A stretch of 64,000 nucleotides of DNA from Valencia hispanica (lineage: Eukaryota > Chordata > Actinopteri > Cyprinodontiformes > Valenciidae): positions 34,286,298 to 34,350,297 of the forward strand of contig OY747705.1 of NCBI GenBank assembly GCA_963556495.2, in the 5' to 3' direction. Numbering within the stretch: the stretch's first letter is position 1; every line of letters begins with the position of its first letter. Shown here piece by piece: positions 34,795-46,785 of this stretch. The notes beneath the pieces were generated by a model, which saw only the letters and a program-made list of their open reading frames with translations, did not search any database and had not been told where the DNA came from. Position numbers and translations under genes: made by a program.

Positions 34795-36110
34795 AACGAA
34801 ACTGAAAAGGTCTAACTCTTGTTTTGTATTTGTGAAAGACAAAAAAATTTACAATTACAAAACTGCAACAAAAATTTCCCCTGTGACTTCAACTTTCCAG
34901 TTACAAGACACAAATATTTTTGCACCACAAATACTTCAATACAGATCTATGGTACTGCGTCCCTGATCTCGGCAAGAACTGACTTACAACTGTACATGCC
35001 AAGTACGTACTTCTCCAGCATACAAGAACGTACTTGTGTACTTTGGTACTGAGAAACGGCCCAGGTGTTGTAAACGCCCTTGGCGGCCTGTTCCTCTGAT
35101 CTGACAGATTACAATGCCTCATGCAAATGTATTGGCACAAGACAACCAACAGAGGGTGCAATAGGTTACTAATCAGGAGTTTTGGATGCGGTAAAAGAAG
35201 ACACTTTGGTACAGTAGTTTGCTAAAATGAGTTCTTTTGACATTCTGGTCCACACTTCTTACCAGTTGGTGGCAGTAACGCACCAATTCGTTGTTTGCCA
35301 GTCGTGCATAATTGTCAAGAAGAAGAAGAAGAGGCGCTGTTAAGAGCTTGCTGACTGGTAATCATGATGTAAACATTTGGAGAAATACACGCAAGAAAGG
35401 AATTTACAAAGGTTTTTAGTAGCAGAGTTGGATTGAGGAAGACTTGCAGACTGAGTACTTTATTGGAGTACATTAACTGGATGTAAAAGGATTGGTTTTG
35501 TTCGAGATGATGGCTCTATGGATGTGCAGGCTCAGCTAAGAACTGTGAGGTTTTTTTTTTCTTCTGGGTGTATCAGGACAGTTTCAGCAGTGAGTAGCGT
35601 CACTGATCAAAGCAGGACAAAAATAAGAGAATCGACATGGAAAAAGCAGGGCTTGTTGCTGTGTTTTCTGTTGTTATTAACTGGTTTGCAAGCAACTCTT
35701 CTAAGTTTACTAAGCCAGTTGTTTAGTGACGTCTGCTCATTTCCCTCTGAATCAGGGCGACTTGAGCGACAATAATCTTTTATTAAGGAAGACGGCTCAC
35801 TCACATGCACATTATGATTGTGACAGTGGCTCAACCGCGGCTCCTTTTGGAGTACAAAAACAAACGTTCTAACCACAGATCTAGAACAGAGCGATCGTTC
35901 GGAAAAACTCCAGAACCTACCTTAGCCAGTCCCTTTTTAAATTATGTGTATTATGAATATGTACATAGAGTGTCAAAAAGGGCTGTTTTGACCCGGAAAT
36001 ATTTAACAGACTACCAACGGGAGGTAAAAAGTTAGGGGGTTAAATAAAAACTGGGCCCGCCCCAAAATAAGCTGTGGCCCCCCCAGCTAAATTGCCCTGG
36101 CGCCGGGTCT
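34795..36110. other. No host gene recognised; repeat traces
   Basis: At 35,255-35,335 a phrase ('ggtggcagtaacgcacc', then 'agaagaagaagaag') belongs to a frequent fish repeat that I cannot name. Short frames (35,518-35,775 and 35,805-36,035) have no recognised domain. Confidence 0.35.
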
Positions 36111-36111
36111 G

Positions 36112-36808
36112 CAGAGGAAGCGACTGGAATGAGCAGATGATTAAAAATGCAACAACCTGCAGCTATCACTTCACATCAGGTAACCCTTGGCTAACAAACA
36201 AGCTAACATAGCTAACCAACACTGGAGCTGCAAGATAACCACAAACAATAACAGTGTGAACTGGAGTTATGTAAAGGTTCGGTTCCACACCACTTTGCTC
36301 ATGTTGATAAGCAATTAATCCCTCTATTGTTCAGAAGAATACAATTCAATAAAAAAATGCTTTGTTGTTCCCAGAGGGAAAATAAATATTTTTATAGCTG
36401 ATATTATTGACTTCTTCAATAAGTATTGTTGAAGCCTCTGGCTGAAAACACTCTGTTGTTGTAGGATAGCCCCATGAAGAGGATGCTCATGGTTGTCCAA
36501 TATTAATAAGAAACCATCAGCTTTACATTCAGAAAAGGTTAACCAGTTAGTTTGCCTTAGCAATTAGCTAAAAGATGAATAGGTTAAAAGGGCCTCGTGT
36601 AAATGTTGTAGTGGAATTCAAAACAAAAGTTCCATGGATCTCTCCTGTAATACTTTTTTTTAAAGCAACGGCATCTGGTTTCGTCCTTTATTTACTCAGA
36701 AAATTTTACTTTTTCAGTCATATTAAGGAACATTAATTGACTTATCATGATTAATTCACAGCTACCCTGTGATTAATTAGATGAAAATGTTTAATTGTTG
36801 GACACCCC
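36112..36808 (-). mobile_element. Composite hAT-like element, copy 1 (truncated)
   Basis: Minus-strand reading begins GGGGTGTCCAACAATTAAAC, then 'taattaatcacagggt', then an embedded LINE end ('FLLILDNHEHPLHG', frame 36,324-36,563), then 'gcttatcaacatgag' and 'taacataactccagtt'-like sequence to 36,112. It aligns base for base with 39,853-41,220 on the plus strand, apart from the 561-bp LTR that only the other copy holds. The other terminal end is lost. Confidence 0.75.
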
Positions 36809-36829
36809 AATATATATATATATATATTA

Positions 36830-39190
36830 ATGATTTTGAGAACTATATCATATCCTATTCTGTGATATCACAGTTATTATACAGTCTTAAAGATTGCCTG
36901 TCCAATTAGAGAGGAAAGTTCAGTGCTCTATGCACATGAGTCTAAGAGTCTCCCCGGGTTGTCAAATAACTATTTGCTGTGAATTGATCAGAAAATGCAT
37001 CAGAATCCCCTTTTGATGGAGCCACTTGGGTGCCTTATCGTGCATTGACATCCTGGTGTGAGGTTCTGCCTTTCAGACCAGTAGAGTAGTGCTTTCTATT
37101 TTGACCAGAAAAAACCTTCAGATGTCAACAAAGCTGGTCATTTGTATCTGACATTTACCCCATTCCCCGAATAATTAGTTGTCCAGAAGCTATCTTTCTC
37201 AAAAACCCATGATTTAATCCACCATATCAAGGTTATTTATTTACATTTACACAAAGTAGCTTGCCAGATTAAATTAATTTACTATTAAGGTAAGACGTCA
37301 ATTTCTTTTAGCCCATTATGGCAGTTTATTGGATTACCTCATAAAATTAAGACTGATGGCTAGGGGGCCTTGAGAGCAATGCCTCCACCTTCAGAAGATA
37401 ATTATAGAAGAATCATCATTCACATGACTTTTATGGAAAATGTTCTGTATCCTGCACATACTTCATTTTTTTTATTTTTCTACGCGTGCCAATTCTTGGT
37501 GTAGTGTAGTAAAAAGTTATGTTGTTAAAAATAAATGCGGTAAAAAAAAGATATCAAGATAGCACAAAAAACAATTTCCTTAAATTTTGTCACATATTTG
37601 TGAAAACAGAATCCTTTAACACATTTATTTACTTTTATGACTACCATACTGTATAATTTATAAAATAAATGTATTTACTCGTTATGTGGAATTGTGCTAA
37701 TGGTGCTTGAAGTGCCAAGAAAAGTGTTTATTTTCACAACTCTTGGAAAAGCATACACACAAGGAGGTGAGTTTGGAGAGGCCATTTTCATGCCAAGTTA
37801 GGAAAGTTTTTGAAAAGAACTCTGTTGTTCTGTGAGCTGACAAGGTATTCCCTTTCATCTGCGATAGATTCACATCATTTCATGTCAACAAGGCTCTTTA
37901 AGCTTGGAAACTGGGTGGAAAAGAGGAAGGAAAAAAAGACAGAAGCGTCATTGGATATCACCATGACTCCTAGCTGACAGACAAAACGTCTTCCCCTTGA
38001 CAAGAATAAAAAAAGAAGAAACAGAGACTCTTGTTGCAAAAACAAATCACCTAAGCGTGACTTTGAAACATGCCCTAGCAAGTCACAAGCCAGAGGTTTT
38101 GCTCCGCACCCTTTCATGAAATTGCAGTGTACGTTCATCCCTTGAGTCACTGCAGTTAATGGTGCATGGTAAATGAATGGAAATGCAGCACTGATCTGTT
38201 TTTAGGTTTACATTTTTTTCAGCATTTTTCAGAATGATGCTTCAGACAGTTGACGCCACAGCCAGATGCAGAGGTTGTCTGAACGTCTGTCTGTCAGACC
38301 TGACTAACCAGGAAAAAGGCTCTACCACCCTAGGATTTTTCCACCTCCACTTTGCTATTTCTCACCCTTGAGCCATAGGCTTTCTGGCTTAATCAATCAA
38401 TTGTGTGTATACCTGTGTGTAAAGTACGGAAGTGTGAGGCAGACAAAGCTCTGAGGTGGGTGTCAGGGACAGGTGGACAGGGTCAGTCTCTCTCTCACCT
38501 TGGCAGCTCCTCTCCAAGTGCTCTTGACAGGCTTACATGCATCCACACACCTGCACCTGCACAGCCTTTGACGCACACACATATAAACACAGAAGTGGTG
38601 TTTCTGTTACACACATACACAAAAACAAGCAATAAAGTGAACTGCTTTAGACTACTTCTAAACCCTAAGGGAACATGCAAACTATGCTAATGCATGCCAG
38701 TTCATCAGTTTAGTCTTCGGACCAAACATGCTTTCAGGACTGCCTCAGCATGCATATTTTTCAAGGTTAAAAAGTTATCAAGGATGAGATGGGCTCTTGC
38801 GTGTGAATGAATCTCCATATCATGAAAGAAAAATCAATAGCTGTAGCCAATAATGCGGCAGATGAAGTTAAATGCACTAAGCTCACCTAATTCTTTTCAA
38901 TAGACTGTCTGTTGTATTTTTGGGTTGTGTCGGACACAGCAAACAGTGTCATGATTGACTCATCCTGTGAGTCTTAATCGTTTATTTGGAACAAATGAAA
39001 GATAAAGCTAATTTTAATGTTTAGCATGGGCACAGTTTTCCATTCATTTATTAGAATGCACATGCAACAAGTTCACCTGGCAATAAAGACAAAACAAAAA
39101 AACATCTCCAACAAAAAGACTGATCAAAACGTTTGGCAAAGAAACAGCCTTGGACAAATGCAGTACTAATCACTCTGGCACTGGCCTTTT
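36830..39190. other. No gene recognised; possible conserved noncoding segments
   Basis: Largely repeat-free. Segments near 36,930-37,080, 37,290-37,390 and 37,850-38,180 look like ordered single-copy DNA; conservation cannot be tested here. Small (AT)n run at 36,811-36,828. Confidence 0.35.
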
Positions 39191-39194
39191 AGTT

Positions 39195-39435
39195 GTTCCA
39201 CAAGTCAGAACTAAGACATATGGCGAAGCCTCAATCTACCACTATGAACCTCATCTGTAGAACAGCCTGCCGGAGAACCTCAGGGCCCCAGAATCTGCTG
39301 TTGTTTTTGACCTCCAGACCTATGTTTTTAGTCTGGCTTTTAATTGGGAGATTTCATTTATCTAAGTTTTGTCTTTATTTTATATAAGAATTTATTTAAA
39401 TTTTTTTTGGATTGATTGATTGATTGATTGATTGA
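39195..39435 (+). pseudogene. L2 LINE 3' end with (GATT)n tail
   Basis: The frame 'HL.NSLPENLRAPESAVVF' followed by 'YVFSLAFNW' is the C-terminus of an L2-clade ORF2, with an in-frame stop replacing a conserved Trp. A short AT-rich 3' UTR and a (GATT)n tail at 39,412-39,435 follow. Only the last 60 or so codons remain. Confidence 0.7.
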
Positions 39436-39927
39436 AATAATAAAACAAATCATAATGGAGCCTTGAAATGTCTCAAAATACGAAACATTTCAAGTAACAA
39501 ACATATTTTTGAAATGCACAAATGTAAGCATAAAAAAAATTGTTAGACAAACCACACAAGCCTGCATCATAAATGACATATGGAGAAAATATTTTGAATA
39601 TATGGCCACAAATAACCTTTTATGACAATATAACACCAGTCCATAAAGGACAGCTCCTGCCAGAACTGCCAATAATTGATTATACAGTGTGATATAAATT
39701 AACATTTGTTTATTATTTTTAACAGTATTAATATAACATTATCAGTATTATTTTATTTTCCATTTATTTCTAATCTCATGTGTTTCATTTTTATTTCATT
39801 TTTTACTTTTCTCAGTATTTTAATTCTGTACTCAATTATCACACATTTCTTTGTGCTGTCAAACGATTAAAAATGTTTTAATCTAATTAATCACAGGGTT
39901 ACCTGTGAATTAATCACGATTAATCAT

Positions 39928-40488
39928 TGTTATGGCCACTTGTTTTTACTGGGGCCTTGTTGTATTTTCCTAACCATACTTGTGTTTCCTCTGCATGTCA
40001 AGTCCTGCCTGCTTCCCCTGCAGACACTGTTCATTACTCCTGCACCTGCAGGCAATAATGACCAGCTGCAGGTCATTAAGAAGTTGGGAGCAGCTGATTG
40101 GCTTCCTTGCCTTTACAAGACATTCTGCTTCACCTGCAGTTGGGGGATTTATATTGCTGTCAAACCACACAGCAAACTCTGAACTACTTCCTGAAGAAGT
40201 CACGTGGTACAGCCGGGCAGCGGGGCTTCAGACGTCATCGTTTTCGGCTCCTCCCCTCAATGAAGCAGGCCTCTATACGCGCTTTGTGGAAACGCCCCCT
40301 CCACTGCTCGACACACGCTTCGTAGCCTCGGCACTCATTGTAACATCACTACTTCTTAGACCATTTCTGTTCAGTGTATTTTGTTTTTACTGCTTTATTC
40401 AGATTAAACTCTTTTGTTCCTCCATTTTAAAACCCGACTCCAGGGTTTATGTTACTTCCCCCTTCCCTAGCTGAGACGGGTCGTAACA
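39928..40488. mobile_element. Solo LTR, 561 bp
   Basis: Starts TGTTATGGCC and ends GGGTCGTAACA, with 5-bp perfect inverted ends (TGTTA/TAACA). Flanking pentamers are atcat (39,923-39,927) and atcac (40,489-40,493), four of five identical. Copy 1 of the host element (36,112-36,808) lacks this block, which gives an empty-site comparison. No internal retroelement genes remain, as after LTR-LTR recombination. Orientation was not determined. Confidence 0.78.
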
Positions 40489-40652
40489 ATCACGATTAAC
40501 TAACATTCCTAAGTATGACTGAAAAATGACAATTGGTGTAAATAAAAGGACAAAACCGGATGGTTTTGCTTTTTTTTTTAAAGGAAATACAGGAGAGATC
40601 CATGGAACTTTTGTTTTGAACTCCAAAATCACATTTAAATGAGCCCCTTTTA

Positions 40653-40960
40653 ACCTATTTATCTTTTAGCCGGTTGCTACGGCTAACTAACTGGTTAACA
40701 TTTTCTGAATGCAAAGCTGACGGTTTCCTATTAATATTGGACATCCCTGAGCATCCTCTTCATGGGACTATACTACAACAACAGCGTGTTTTCCGTCAAA
40801 GGCTTCAACAGTTTCGCTGCAACACAGAATGCAACAGGAAATCCTTCCTGCCCACAGCCATCAGGATCTACAACTCCTTGAAGAATTAAATAGTATGAGC
40901 TACAACAACACATATTTTCCCTCTGGGATCACTAAAGCATTTTTGAATTGAATTGTATTC
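40653..40960 (+). pseudogene. Rex1-type LINE ORF2 C-terminus plus 3' UTR, captured in the hAT-like element
   Basis: The 71-codon frame (40,674-40,889) ends with 'DIPEHPLHGTILQQQ', then 'RKSFLPTAIRIYNSL', a C-terminal pattern seen in Rex1-type LINEs. It is followed by 'ccctctgggatcactaaagc' and a GAATTG-type tail. The same PEHPLHDTIL motif ends the Rex1-like element at 58,140. In copy 1 the 'SFLPTAIR' part is deleted. Confidence 0.65.
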
Positions 40961-41317
40961 TTCTAAACAATTGAGGGAATATTTGCTTATCAACATGAGT
41001 GCAAATGGTGTGGAACCAAACCTTAACATAACTCCAGTTCCCAATGTTATTATTTGTTGTTATCTTGCAGCTGTGGTTTTGGTTAGCTTGTTTTTTAGGA
41101 AAGGTTTACCTGGTGTGAAGTTATTGCTGCAGATTGTTGCATTTTTAATCATCTGCTCGTTCCAATCACTTCTTTTGATCATTTACAACACCTGATCGTG
41201 TCTTTTTCTGCAGACTAAACTTGCAGTAGAGCAGGGAGTGATGTAGACCAGATAATCCCTCTATCTGGCCTGCGACTGAAAAGAGACCTTCCCCTTGGAA
41301 TCGTGGATGCAGATCGG

Positions 41318-41505
41318 ATCTGCCATGCTGTCTTTGTCAGGAGCACTGAACGCAGCATGGGCTGAATTGTAATTTAAACAGGGCGGGTCATCCTGTGCAT
41401 GCATTAATGTATTTTGGGTCTGCCATACTGTTTACGTCAGGAGCACTAAACACAGCACGGGCTGAATTGTGTATCCTATGTGAATCCTGTGCATGCGTTA
41501 GGTGG
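41318..41505 (+). repeat. Two-copy tandem repeat, about 98-bp unit
   Basis: Unit 1 (41,318-41,405) and unit 2 (41,416-41,505) share 'tctgccat.ctgt', 'gtcaggagcact.aac.cagc', 'gggctgaattgt' and 'atcctgtgcatgc'. A third partial unit is at 41,877-41,905. They lie in the right part of the composite element. Confidence 0.75.
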
Positions 41506-41561
41506 GTTTCTAAAATTAATTGCGCTAAGTCAACAAATGAAACGACCTGCTTTAATTTTGA

Positions 41562-41569
41562 CATATATA

Positions 41570-41651
<82 letters not shown>
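41562..41651. repeat. (TA)n microsatellite
   Basis: About 45 TA dinucleotides with one early interruption. Open frames of I and Y residues across it are artefacts. Confidence 0.97.
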
Positions 41652-41652
<1 letters not shown>

Positions 41653-41989
41653 CTTTACAGTGTGATAGATAGATAGAACAAAAAGTAAGCTAAACTCTTC
41701 CACTTGAGAAAAATACTACACTGATTGCTTCACATTTAAAAGTGTGATGGCCATGGAAATTCAGCTGTTAAAGGACCTGGCTGTTCTGCATCTCCAACTG
41801 CAAACAGTAGGCCCAGCAATACAAAGGGTATGTGATTGGGTTGAGTGTGAGATAAAAGGAAATATTTCTGCCTGCACAATGCAGTGCGGGCTGAATTGTA
41901 ATTGCGGTAATTGTGTTTAAATAAATAGTTGCGTTAATTGGACAAATTAATCGACCTGCGTTAGCGTGTTAATTTTGACAGCCCTAAAG

Positions 41990-43929
41990 TTTTTTATTTA
42001 CTGTCACTTTTTTATCATAGATTAGTTCATTTTCTCCTCTTAATTTTTCTTTTTTGCATTTTTCCATTACTGTTTACTCCTTTTTCTTTTTATTTACTGA
42101 TTTCTTTTTTATTTTCCTCAAGTTCTTTTCTTTCTCAGTCAGACTTTCCTTCTGAGATAAAGTGAAAAGAAGGAAGGGGAGGAGGGCCTGCTGGGTGTTC
42201 ATACAGAGTCAGCTTCTCTCCTATTGGTCGCCATCAAGATCCACGCTCTGTGTGCTGACATTGACTGTAGAACATGACATTTGTATGTTTGTAAAGCTTA
42301 CTTTCCTCTTAACGCTCCCAATCTTTTGCCGGCCACTGTCTTTGACACAGACAAACTTCAAGAACCAGTTTTCCTAGCTTCAATGACCACAAGCAGGCTG
42401 CAAAGCAAATGTTGATCAATAGGAGAGAAGCTGACTCTAAATCTGCTCCCACCAGGCCTCCCTTTTTCCCCATCCCCCTTTCTCCCTTTACCTCTTACAA
42501 AGAGTCAGAAGGAAAGAGAACATGAGGAAAAGACAAAATAAACCTGTAAATAAATGGACAAAAGAGAAAAACTGGAGAGGAAAAACGCAAAAATGAAAAA
42601 TAAGGGGATAAGTAAATCAATTTGAAAAACTATTACGTATGGAAATAAATGGAAAATGAAATAATAGCGATCATCTATAATAGTGTTGAAAATAACAAAT
42701 ATTAATTTATGTCACGCTGTACAATCAAATAAGTTGAGAAAGTTATTATTCTTTATTTCTTGGATGCAACAGTTGGCACAAAAATTACACTACCATGATT
42801 TGTATTTATTTATTGCCAGTTTAGGCAGGATCTGTCCTCTTTATGTTCTCACTCAGAGTAACGTGTGGAAACAAAACAAGAAAAGACTAATCATGTTACA
42901 CCAATTCAAATTATGATACCTTGGAGGAAATCAATGACAGAATATCCTTTAAAGTAAGATTGTAAATGGTTACAATAAAGAAACTTGAAACCTGCATGGT
43001 GACGGAGATGTGGCGTCAGTGCAACGATCTTGCAATGATGCGATACAAATGTACTACATATCAGTGACTGCAAAGCAGAATAAGATAAGATAGGTAATTA
43101 GTGGAATAAAGAGAAGTTGAGTGAGTGATGTATCCATTTATAATGACATGCATTTCAAATTTTTTTGCCTTTGCAGATTAGAGTTAACCGCTTTAATATC
43201 CTAAAAAAATCTGTAACAGGGTTGTTATGACTCGATAGGTTTGATATCATGCATTTTATTTTTGAAGTATTCTGTTGCTTTATGACTAACAGATCAACTA
43301 ATGTGTTGCATAATATTGTGGCACAGTACGACGATTCTTCAAAGGGTGTGTTCACACCCATGGTCAGGTTTGATGAGCAGAACTCTCAGATGCACACATA
43401 ATTGAAAAGATGCGCACGCTGACTTTGAGAGACCATGTGTTTTATTTCCTGTACAGCTATAATGCTATAAAATCAATCTTTATTTTCCCCTGTGATATCT
43501 GAGAAAATCATTTAGGATCAACTGTTCTGAGTGCCGTGATAATTCTGTTAGCCTTCCAGTTTGCATCTTGATGCTCAGTGATCTTAGAAGTTCTTTGAAA
43601 GTCTTGTAATTTTGCCCTTGAACTATAATGGCTTTCATTACCCCACATCTGTGATAGAGGCTCTTGACTCTGTAATGATGCTGATTAGTACAACGAGAAT
43701 AGAAAAACAGATGGTAAGAAAAGGATAAGGCAGAGAAATAAATTTGCTTGGACTTACAGGCTCAGAACAAGCCATAGTTTTAATGCCACTTAAAAGTAAT
43801 GAGCAGCAGCACCAATGCATAATTCACAATGTAGATAGGGCATGAAAAAGCATGTTATCCACATATCTTTTTTACTGAGCCTTCAGAAAAAACAACAATG
43901 AATGAGGGAGCAAGGGAATGTTGGGGAAC

Positions 43930-43979
<50 letters not shown>

Positions 43980-44990
43980 CAGTTGCTATGTTGTGTGTAC
44001 AAAATGTATCCTTCATAACTTATTTTGTTGTGCTAATTAAAACAAAATACAGATCTGAGCAAGAATTATTGCATGAAACAGCCAAGGCCCTCTTTGTTTG
44101 TCGTGTCATATTTTTAAAGTGTTAGTGTGTGATGGTGACACAGAAAGAAGACCCATGTGGCCTCCTCTAACCTCAGCTAAAAGCACTCAACATGGGGTTT
44201 TGTTCAGTTCCTCATCAGAAAAACAACCATCATGTGCGTCGGCCCAACCTACAACCTCTCTTTAATCCTCTGAGAGGCAAGCAAGTAATAGCTGCTGTTG
44301 CAATTGGCTGCTTTTACCTTGTTTTCTAACTAAGGAAGAAAATAATATGGTGTTTGGACATACAGAAACCATGGAGAATCATGCAGGGGTCCGATCTCCT
44401 TTCTGCAAGAAAGGCTTTGGAGCAAGTAGATGGTTACTTTCATTTCACTATTACTGAAGTCACTCTTAGTAACAGAGCAGGACATGCAGCAGTTTGACTT
44501 ATTTGCAACAACTATCATGACAAACCAGGTGTGCTTTAGCCATAATTTATCATAGTTGCAGTGAGAGACAGAAGGAGCCAGCAAAGACCTGAATGTGTCT
44601 CAGTAATCATTGTTTCTCAAAGCAAAAGAAAAAGTATGTATGGTATGAATGGATAACATTTAAAAGCTAATATAACGGACATGTTTTTGATGAGGCTCCC
44701 ACATTAACGCAAAACAGAAGATTAAACTTCGCCAAACAAGCTTCTGAACCAACTTCCTTCCCAGCCAAAGAGTAGAAAATATGATGAAGTATATCTTGCC
44801 TTTGGTTTTGTTACACCTACAAATGGTCAACTGAACGCAAAGTTTTGCACAGTGTAAAAAAACACGTACAACTGTTGAGGATTATATAGTTCCCTGCAAT
44901 ATGGACATGGTTCCATCTATGATTTATAACAGAGGCCAGCAGACTATGGGTTATTCCTTTGTCCAATATGCGCATTTATGAGATGTCAAC
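41990..44990. other. No gene recognised
   Basis: AT-rich DNA with a pure (AAT)n run at 43,930-43,978. The stretch 43,440-43,680 looks repeat-free and ordered. No coding exon could be supported. Confidence 0.4.
43930..43978. repeat. (AAT)n microsatellite
   Basis: About 16 uninterrupted trinucleotides. Confidence 0.97.
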
Positions 44991-45007
44991 GGACATTTAG
45001 GAACTTT

Positions 45008-45393
45008 GTAGAGCTCTGCACAGATGGGGCAACGACTATGGCTGGGAAACTAGGAAGGCTGCAAGCGTTCATGAAGCGCGTCTCCCCCAATATTACAGAG
45101 CATCTGCTGCATTATACACCGTGACGCACTGGCGTCTAAACATCCGACCCTGGAGCTGAATGATTTATGATGTCTTCTGCACAGTAAACTAAATCAAGAC
45201 ACAACCTGTCAAAGCCCCGATTTCTTTGCGGTACTGTGCAAGAAAATGGGCTCCGACAGATAGCCATTCTGTTTCACAGCGAGTCCCGGTAACTGTCATG
45301 TGGGAAGGTGCTGTCCAGGGTCTTTAAACTGCGAGATGAGATTTGCATCTCTTTGAAGGAAGAGGGCAGTGATCTTGACCACAAATTTTACTG
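45008..45393 (+). pseudogene. hAT transposase relic (ZBED5/FAM200-like)
   Basis: The middle part of a hAT-type transposase is readable across frames: 'CTDGATTMAG' at 45,017, 'FMKRVSPN' near 45,073, 'IIHRDALASK' near 45,112-45,141, 'FFAVLCKKMGSD' near 45,222, then 'ILFHSESR' and 'GKVLSRVFKLRDEI' near 45,305. The frame moves at least twice and stops are present, so it is dead. Host genes such as ZBED5 and FAM200 derive from this family, but nothing here suggests domestication. Confidence 0.8.
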
Positions 45394-45494
45394 TAAGAAG
45401 TTTTTAATGAAACTTCATATAGTGGCATATTTCTGAAAGCAATGTTAAATTAACCAAATTCAGTGACACAGGGTACAAACCCACACCTCCACCT

Positions 45495-46560
45495 GGCAAG
45501 GCAAGGCAAGGCAAGGCAATTTTATTTGTATAGCACACTTTCAACAGCAGGGTAATTCAAGGTGCTTTACATGATTTGGTGATAAAAAAAAAACACATAA
45601 AAGAAACACACATTACACATGATACACAATAAAGCAAGAGAAAGATAAAAAAAATAAGAGAGCATGAACACATTTCATACATATGACATCAAGCATTTAC
45701 TCGAAGGCAATTCTAAACAGATGGATTTTTAGTCTCGATTTAAAGCAGTTCACAGTTTCAGCAGCTCTACACTCGTCAGGAAGTCTGTTCCAGATAAGGG
45801 GAGCATAAAAACTGAAAGCTGCTTCTCCATGTTTAGTTCTGAGTCTAGGGATGTTTAGTAGGCTAGAGTTGGAGGACCTGAGTGGTCTTGGTGGTTGGTA
45901 CCGTGACAACAGGTCTTCAACATATTTTGGTGCTAAGCCATGTAATGATTTATAAACTAGTAGGAGTATTTTGAAGTCTATTCTCTGAGCTACAGGGAGC
46001 CAGTGTAAGGACTTTAGAACTGGGGTGATGTGCTCTACTTTCCTGGTTCTAGTGAGGACACGGGCAGCAGCGTTCTGGATCAGCTGCAGCTGTCTGATTG
46101 ACTTTTTAGGCAGACCTGGGAAGATGCTGTTGCAGTAATCAATCCGACTAAAGATAAACGCATGGATGAGTTTTTCTAGGTTGTGTTGCAAAATCAGTCC
46201 TTTAATCCTAGAGATGTTCTTCAGGTGATAGAAGGCTGACCTTGTTATTGCCTTTATGTGACCCTGGAGGTTCAGGTCTGAGTCCATTACTACACCTAGG
46301 TTTCGAGCCTGATCAGTAGTTTCTAGCTGTATTAATTGAAGCTGTGTGCTGACTCTTGGTCGTTCCTCCTTGGGTCCAAAAATAATCACTTCAGTTTTGT
46401 TTCTATTCAGCTGGAGAAAGTTATGACACATCCATCCATTTATTTGGTCAATGCATTGATTTAGGGTTTGAATGGGTTCAGAGTCACCTGGTGGCATTGT
46501 AATGTAGAGCTGAGTGTCATCCGCGTAGTTATGGTAGCTAATGTTATTGGTTGCTATAAA
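45495..46560 (-). mobile_element. 5'-truncated L2-clade LINE with (GGCAA)n tail
   Basis: Minus-strand copy of the same subfamily as 19,660-21,451. It begins at 46,560 just before the catalytic motif, carries an open ORF2 end, then a 3' UTR and a (TTGCC)n tail (45,495-45,519 on the plus strand). No clear target duplication. Confidence 0.9.
45697..46497 (-). CDS. L2 LINE ORF2 C-terminal half, open (partial)
   Basis: The longest coherent coding frame in the window: 266 codons from an internal Met, and the frame stays open upstream to about 46,560, where 'YADDTQLY' (catalytic RT motif) is read. It continues through '[13 protein letters not shown]', '[15 protein letters not shown]', 'RIDYCNS', '[12 protein letters not shown]', '[13 protein letters not shown]', '[13 protein letters not shown]' and ends 'FRIAFE' with a stop. 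No frameshift or stop inside, in contrast to the sister copy at 19,660, which suggests a younger insertion. The endonuclease and RT fingers are missing, so it cannot move by itself, and expression is unlikely. Confidence 0.85.
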   Translation of the reverse strand: MPPGDSEPIQTLNQCIDQINGWMCHNFLQLNRNKTEVIIFGPKEERPRVSTQLQLIQLETTDQARNLGVVMDSDLNLQGHIKAITRSAFYHLKNISRIKGLILQHNLEKLIHAFIFSRIDYCNSIFPGLPKKSIRQLQLIQNAAARVLTRTRKVEHITPVLKSLHWLPVAQRIDFKILLLVYKSLHGLAPKYVEDLLSRYQPPRPLRSSNSSLLNIPRLRTKHGEAAFSFYAPLIWNRLPDECRAAETVNCFKSRLKIHLFRIAFE

Positions 46561-46785
46561 GTGACATCACAGCAGGCTCAACCAGTTACTGAAAAGCTGT
46601 GATAACTGAAGACTTCCAATTTGCAAAACAACCTTTACAATAGTTTTTTTCCCTCTCAGAGTTCTTTATTTTTTAAATCAATTGTGCACAGTGAGGCATT
46701 AAAATGTATTCAAAGCAATGTTAGATAATACTACATAGTAAAACTAATCTTAAAAAAATGAATAGAAAAGTAATAATTGCAATGG

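Larger units (their letters stand above)
39853..41986 (+). mobile_element. Composite hAT-like element, copy 2, interrupted by a solo LTR
   Basis: The left end GTGCTGTCAAACGATTAAAA and right end (inverted) TAGGGCTGTCAAAATTAACA match the ends of a widespread vertebrate hAT-like repeat. 'taattaatcacagg' and 'ttaatcacgattaat' follow the left end. Inside lie an LTR (39,928-40,488), a Rex1-type LINE 3' end (40,653-40,960), a tandem duplication (41,318-41,505) and a TA microsatellite. The right-end sequence 'cgacctg...ttaattttgac' occurs twice (41,543 and 41,952 onward). No transposase is present. An 8-bp target duplication was looked for and not found. Confidence 0.65.
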
